Shown: positions 59,200-64,000 of the stretch, in pieces | Layout: every line of letters begins with the position of its first letter | Position numbering within the stretch: position 1 is the first letter of the stretch | Origin: Petaurus breviceps papuanus | Lineage: Eukaryota; Chordata; Mammalia; Diprotodontia; Petauridae | Direction: 5' to 3' | Assembly: GCA_028583685.1 (NCBI GenBank) | Contig: JAMXIF010000065.1 | Coordinates: 36,888,480 to 36,952,479 of the forward strand | DNA length: 64,000 bases | Translations under genes and position numbers: made by a program | The notes under the pieces: generated by a model | Databases searched by the model: none | Told to the model about the DNA's origin: nothing | What the model saw: the letters and a program-made list of their open reading frames with translations, nothing else

Positions 59200-59780
59200 T
59201 TTAATTGATAGTTTGTGAGTTGTGGATCAGTGGCAGGGAACTTTTCTTCAGTAAAAGGTCACACCCACAGGGAAAAAAAATGAAAGGCCATATACAAACA
59301 AAAAGGTGTAGGCCTGCCTTTGTTTTTTTGAGGAACAAACAGAAAACTTCCATCTCACAAAACTTTATTCCCTACCTTCAACACATTTTCTTCAATTCCA
59401 CACTATGGCTGTTGGCACATAGGGAAAGGATGAAAAGAGGAAAAGCAAAGGAAGGAGAGATTCTTCCCTCTGCTCTCCTCTGTGTGGGATGGTTGAGAGC
59501 CCTGGGCTGGAGACTACCTTTCACATAATTGTGTTTAATCCAAAGCCCCAGGTTTCAGTGCCTGAAGCCCTTCCCTGGGGGCCTTCCTTGCCCCCAGGCA
59601 AGCCCCGCCCCCATGGCAGTCTGCCTGGAATCTGCTTTTTCTCTCTCAAAATTTCAAATTCATTTTTCGTATATAATGCAATTCTAATTGTTTTAATGCA
59701 GAGTTTTTATTAGTGAACTGCTTGCCACCTCCACTTTAAGGTGAACACCCTTTGAGAAGTATGTATAACTTTAAAATGGG
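59200..59780. other. Intronic sequence, nothing recognised
   Basis: No gene or repeat was assigned. Confidence 0.35.
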
Positions 59781-59784
59781 CCAA

Positions 59785-59960
59785 CAGTAGAAAGAGCACT
59801 GGATTTGGAGTCAGAGAACCTGGGTTCAAATCCTGGCTCTGTTGCTTTTTCCTGTGTGACTTTGTCAGGATTCTACCACCTCTGGGTCTCAGGTTCCTCA
59901 TCCGTAAAACTAAGGTAGGTGGTTAGACTCAGTGATCTAGCTGTCTTTCTGAGTTGATTA
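59785..59960 (+). repeat. MIR fragment
   Basis: agtcagagaacctgggttca, aaatcctggctctgttgctt and aggttcctcatccgtaaaac are MIR. Confidence 0.8.
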
Positions 59961-59964
59961 TAAA

Positions 59965-61400
59965 TGGTATGGGAGAGCTGGGGGCAAGGGAAGTGGGGGG
60001 GGTGTTGACGTGCCACCTGCCCAGTCATCCTCCCAGCTGCCCCTGCCTTGAAGAGGTGCACACTGGCTGTCCTCAGAGTCAGTCTGTTCACATGTCTCGG
60101 TTTTGCCAGTATGTGTGGTAGACTTTCACGCATTACTTTTTCCTGTTATGGTTCTTTTTTTTAGTTAGCACTTCAATACAATATTGAAAAGATTGGCAAT
60201 GAGCTGCCATTTGTAAAAGCAGATCCTTTTTCCTCGGTTGAGGGCAACACAGACCTACTAATCTAATAGATGACCCCACAGCCAACTTTATGATGAGCCC
60301 CTCTGAACTCTAGCTGGGCTGCTCCTGTGCACTGGGGGCCAGTGGGCACCAGGGCATTGCCAGCTTGAACATCTCATTGCTTCTGCCCTTGCCATAGCCT
60401 CCAAGAATCCCTTTGTCACCTTCCCACCCCAGGGAACCATTAGAATGGGACTTTAGAAGTGAGGTTGTTATGGGAGCAAATAAACAATGCCATATTTTTT
60501 TTTCAGATGTTTGTTCCAAAGGAAATTTTTCCCCAGTTTGTGTATGACCTTTAACAGTTTGGCTTCCTGCAGGAGGCTTTAGGCTGGATTGCTCTTTGTC
60601 ATGAGGACTATATACAAGATGTAGTCTGGGGCTAAATAGAGATGTTTATTTCGGGGGCAGTAACCACACAAAGCTGGGAATGGGCGTTTTATCTGTGTAC
60701 ATTGTCATGAAGAAAGGCACTGAGGCTGGTTTCATTTCTTTTAAGTGCTCTATGAATCATTCTCTCAGCATGGAAAGTGGTTAGTGGGAGTTAGGGCAAA
60801 CAGGTGAGGTTGAGGCTTAAAGGGACCCAGACACATGTTTGTGGAAGCATTGGGATATGGAACAGCTTGTACGTATACTAGGCCTAAAGAAGGAATTTCA
60901 GAGAAAGTGAGATTTGATCAGATATAATCATAATGGAGAGAGCTATTAATTTTTCTCCTACATATCTGTAATTATTTGTGGTAATTGGCTTGTGTCCTCA
61001 CATTGAATAGTTTTAATTTTCAAAAAGGCTACAGGTATCTCAAATGAGATTACATATCAGCTTGTTATCAGAAAAAGGGAAAGGAAATTGAAGAGCTTTC
61101 AGGAAAGTTTTGCCACATAATCAAGAGAGTAAGATTTTCAGATACGAAGTCCAAAAGCCTGTGACTAAAAACAGTGACTTGACCCATAAAGTCCTGCCTC
61201 TGGGTTGGTTCTAAGAGCGGTCTAAGATTCAGACTCCTGGTCTATTTGTCTCTAAAAGAAAGTACAGTTTAAGGAAGAGTTACCCAGCCCTTGGCCGGCA
61301 TCCTCAGCCCCCAAGACACTTCCTTTTCAGCAGTGGGTGTTTGGTTGGGATCATCCTCATGTACCCTTGGATGAAAGCTCACATGGCCCTAGGTCTTCTC
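59965..61400. other. Intronic sequence, nothing recognised
   Basis: A poly-T patch near 60148-60160 precedes a splice-acceptor-like site, but no exon reads onward. Confidence 0.35.
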
Positions 61401-61404
61401 ATCT

Positions 61405-62480
61405 CCATGCTAAATGTCCTTCGTTTTTTGAGCTGGTTCTCATGACCTATACTCAAGACCTTTTACCATCCTGGTTACCCTCCTATGGACACTTTCCATC
61501 TCATCTATGTCTTGTAGGAAAGTTTACCATGTGCTCACTGTGATATACCACAAATGATGGTGTCCAGAAGAGAATACAGAGCTTAGGATAGGGTGTTCCC
61601 AGGACAGAGTACAGAGGGACCATCTCCTCACATTGTCCTGCTGGCTCATTGAACTTGCAAGCCCGTAGATCTTTTTCTTTCTAACCATGCCCCCTCTCAC
61701 CCTTACCATCTGGTATTAAGGCATTTACTTTTTGAATCCAACTGTAAGATTTTACATTTATCCTTATTGAATTTTCTCTTTCTAGGTTCAACCCAGTGCT
61801 TATAAAGTCCTTTTGGATCCTGACTGTGTCATCTGGAGTGTTAGCTCTTTTGTGTCATTTCTAAACTTTGTGACATCTGTTCTTTTATACAAGTCATTTT
61901 AAAAATGTTGACTAACATAGGACCAAGCACAGATTCCTGGGACATTCCCTTGGAGATTTCTTGCATGTTAACATTGAATGATGAATGGCTACTTTTAGAT
62001 TCTAGCTAGCCAACCAGTTTGGAATCCATCTAATTATATTATCATTTACATTCTAGACCATGTCTCTTCATATTTTCTACAATAATCGTATGAGATACTT
62101 TATCAAAAACTTTGTTAAAATTTCAGTAAACTAGGGGCTGCTAGGTGGCACAGTGAATAGAGCATTGGCCCTGGAATCAGGAGGACCTGAGTTCAAATCC
62201 AGCCTCAGACACTTTTTTTTTTGGAGGGCAATTGGGGTCAAGTAACTTGCCCAGGGTCACATGGCTAGAAGCCTCAGACACTTAACATTAAAAAAAAAAA
62301 ATACCCCTGTGACCTTGGGCAAGTCACTTAACCCCAATTGCCCTACCTTCCCCTCCAAAAAGCAACAACAACAAAAAAAACAGGTAACCAGATCTGTAGT
62401 GCCCTACCCTGATTTACTAGTTTATTAGCTGTCCAGAAAAGGAGGGGGAATAAAGTTAGTGTAGCATGTCCTCAAGGAAA
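61405..62480 (-). repeat. CR1/L3-type LINE, RT fragment, antisense
   Basis: On the minus strand the line reads, in decayed form, the CR1 block around 'GVPQGSVLGPVLFNIF...DLDKG...FADDTKL' (plus-strand landmarks aggaccaagcacagattcct, atccaactgtaagattttac, ggttaccctcctatggacac). A SINE interrupts it at 62134-62380 and sequence resumes at 62381. Confidence 0.7.
62134..62380 (+). repeat. tRNA-type SINE with inverted SINE fragment inside
   Basis: The outer SINE starts ggggctgctaggtggcacag and ends in an A-rich tail. At 62215-62269 it carries a reversed 55-bp SINE 3' piece (T-run, ggagggcaattggggtc to catggctag). That piece is flanked by a 14-bp duplicate agcctcagacactt (62201-62214, 62270-62283), so it is a true 5'-truncated insertion. 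Confidence 0.9.
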
Positions 62481-63215
62481 CTGTAATCTTGGAAGTTGTA
62501 GTTGTTGAATGACAAAACCAAAAAGGTGATGTGGCCTGCATGGAGTTAGGGATTCAGAAAGACAGGAAAGTAGAGGGACTGTATGGGGACAGGTTGTGTG
62601 CAGGCAGCCCGGTCTGGAGAGGGACAGTTTGAATGTTTGCTGTGTGAGGGGACATCAAGTAGTCAGGAATGCTGACCCCTGGTAGTGAGGAGCCGTGGCA
62701 GTATTGTGAGGGAGGGCATGATGCGTAGCATGGTGGAAAGTGCAGGGTGCCTCACATGCTCAGTGTCCTGGGCCCACTCGTGAGGATGTTATTCCTAAAG
62801 TGCTTTGTAAATGTGAGCTGTTATTATTGCTGGAGAATAAAGGGGAGAAGACACTGTAGCCAGGCTGCAGTTTGTGTTTGCTTATTTATGTGAAGTCATA
62901 GGCCTAAATATAAATCAGAGTGACTATGCTTGGTGTGCCAGTGGTTGGAGGATCCTTAGAATTGATGCCCAGCCCTTCCAGGGGCTGGGGCCCTCAGCTG
63001 AGAAGCACTGACTCAGGAGTCCTTCAGTATGGGGAGGATTTATGGGAGGATATGGGCAGTATAACACATGAGAATGGATGGATGGGTAAGAGAAGCCATG
63101 TCCTTGCAATAAGAGCTAGAAGTGTAGGGTCCCAGCTGAGGGAGGGGGACAGGGTCTCTTGGCTTCAGTCTCCGAGTTAGACAGGGCTATGCCCACTTCA
63201 TTTTAGAGGGAAAAA
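62480..63215. other. Intronic sequence, nothing recognised
   Basis: No gene or repeat was assigned. Confidence 0.35.
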
Positions 63216-63219
63216 GTGT

Positions 63220-63380
63220 ATTTTTTTTTTCTTTTTGGATGGGCAGGGCGATTGGGGGTTAAGTGACTTGTACTAGGTCACATGGCTAATAAGTGTTAAG
63301 TGTCTTGAGGTCATATTTGAACTCAGGTCCTCCTGACTCCAGGGCGGTGCTGTATTGGCTGTGCCTCCTAGCCACCCCCA
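63220..63380 (-). repeat. tRNA-type SINE, antisense
   Basis: T-run, cagggcgattgggggttaag, cctcctgactccagggcg and an end ctagccacccc. Confidence 0.95.
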
Positions 63381-63623
63381 GGAAGTATATTCTTACCACA
63401 AGAGCACTCAACCAAGGCAAACACCTCTGATTACACATGAGGCCTGTGACTTGATGTAACGTCAAGTGTGTGCAACTATAGTTAGTTATTAAACTAGAGG
63501 GATGAGGTCACCTCTGGAAAGATCATTCCCCAAAGGGTTTTGGGCTAGTCAAGCGGAGAGCTCCCTCAGTTTTTATAGAAAGCTTTCCTTCCTTTGCTGC
63601 AGGGAAGGTCAGTATGTTCTGAG

Positions 63624-63721
63624 TCTGGGTGGGGGCCCTCTGGATTTTCTAGTGTGACCCTTTGACTGAATCCAAACTTCACAGAACAAATCTCCTTAAT
63701 AAAAGGATTCCCACCCCTGTC
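63624..63721. mobile_element. Palindromic hAT-type element, internally deleted
   Basis: The first half matches the 11415 copy (ccctttgactgaatccaaac, acagaacaaatctccttaat) but jumps from the central palindrome to the right end (cccacccctg). Confidence 0.7.
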
Positions 63722-64000
63722 CAAAACAATGCTTTATCTCTGAATGAGAGATAATGCATCTATTAAAGCTGTTAATACAGATACAAAAGTGAAGACTGTC
63801 TCCGTCTTTCCAGAGCTTAAATACTGGTAGAAGAGGCATAGAGAAAAGAAGTGATTTGAGAAGGGATGCTTTGGTTTGGAATGGCAAGTGGGAGCTATAG
63901 AAGATTAGAGTAAAATGCCTTTTTCAGCTGCACAATTGATTTGATAATTGTTGGGGGAGGGTGGCAATGCAGGGAAGTTGGTAAGATGGTAAGAAGGCCA

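Larger units (their letters stand above)
51232..64000 (+). other. ATG13: Inferred ATG13 intron 1 (to window end)
   Basis: No coding exon is seen. Contents are mostly MIR, SINE, L2, CR1/L3 and LTR fossils listed below. Confidence 0.4.

Noticed and set aside
60140-60260. Splice-acceptor-like site before an open stretch, as a possible ATG13 exon
   Set aside because: The reading does not match the ATG13 N-terminus (METDLNSQD) or any part of it I know.
1-64000. tRNA genes, rRNA, CRISPR arrays, operons or bacterial features
   Set aside because: None was seen. The tRNA-like boxes belong to SINEs, and the splice structure and repeats show a eukaryotic nuclear locus.

Overview
The window is vertebrate, almost certainly marsupial, nuclear DNA. 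It is mostly introns and interspersed repeats. The marsupial call rests on many copies of a tRNA-type SINE with a fixed head (cagctaggtggcacagtg), the BovB/RTE-tailed SINE, abundant L2 and MIR, CR1/L3-type LINE remnants and marsupial-style L1 3' ends. It also rests on protein exons that match mammalian AMBRA1 and HARBI1 with only scattered substitutions. I cannot name the species.

Layout: the 5' end of AMBRA1 lies on the minus strand across the left 38 kb. Three coding exons, giving residues 1-126, sit at 441-624, 2046-2104 and 2434-2568. The 5'UTR part of exon 2 is 2569-2687. Intron 1 is about 35 kb and packed with repeats. It leads back to a CpG island at about 36.78-37.95 kb, which should be the AMBRA1 promoter with a non-coding first exon. 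HARBI1 follows, also on minus: its start codon is at 48923-48921, one 5.6-kb intron splits the reading frame, and its stop is at 42271-42269. Together the two exons give a complete 348-residue protein. A second CpG island at about 49.8-51.65 kb should be the shared head-to-head promoter of HARBI1 (leftward) and ATG13 (rightward). I see only a likely non-coding first exon of ATG13 (about 50.95-51.23 kb) and its intron to the end of the window; no ATG13 coding exon was found.

The order AMBRA1(-) HARBI1(-) ATG13(+) matches human 11p11.2. AMBRA1 and ATG13 both act at the ULK1 step of autophagy initiation. HARBI1 is a host gene derived from a Harbinger transposase.

The repeats make a readable stratigraphy: an almost continuous L2 ORF2 (23.5-26.5 kb) carries a SINE, a hAT-type palindromic element and another L2 piece. 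A degraded L1 (6.7-11.0 kb) is split by a 1.15-kb LTR-type element with a 5-bp target duplication, and a second 340-bp solo LTR has a 4-bp target duplication. There is a SINE inside a SINE, and an L2-against-L2 rearrangement carries a perfect 46-bp direct repeat. The points most worth checking are a GC-AG intron in AMBRA1, a 49-50-bp minisatellite inside the HARBI1/ATG13 promoter, and the retained catalytic residues of HARBI1. I found no clear evidence for a wholly new biological system.
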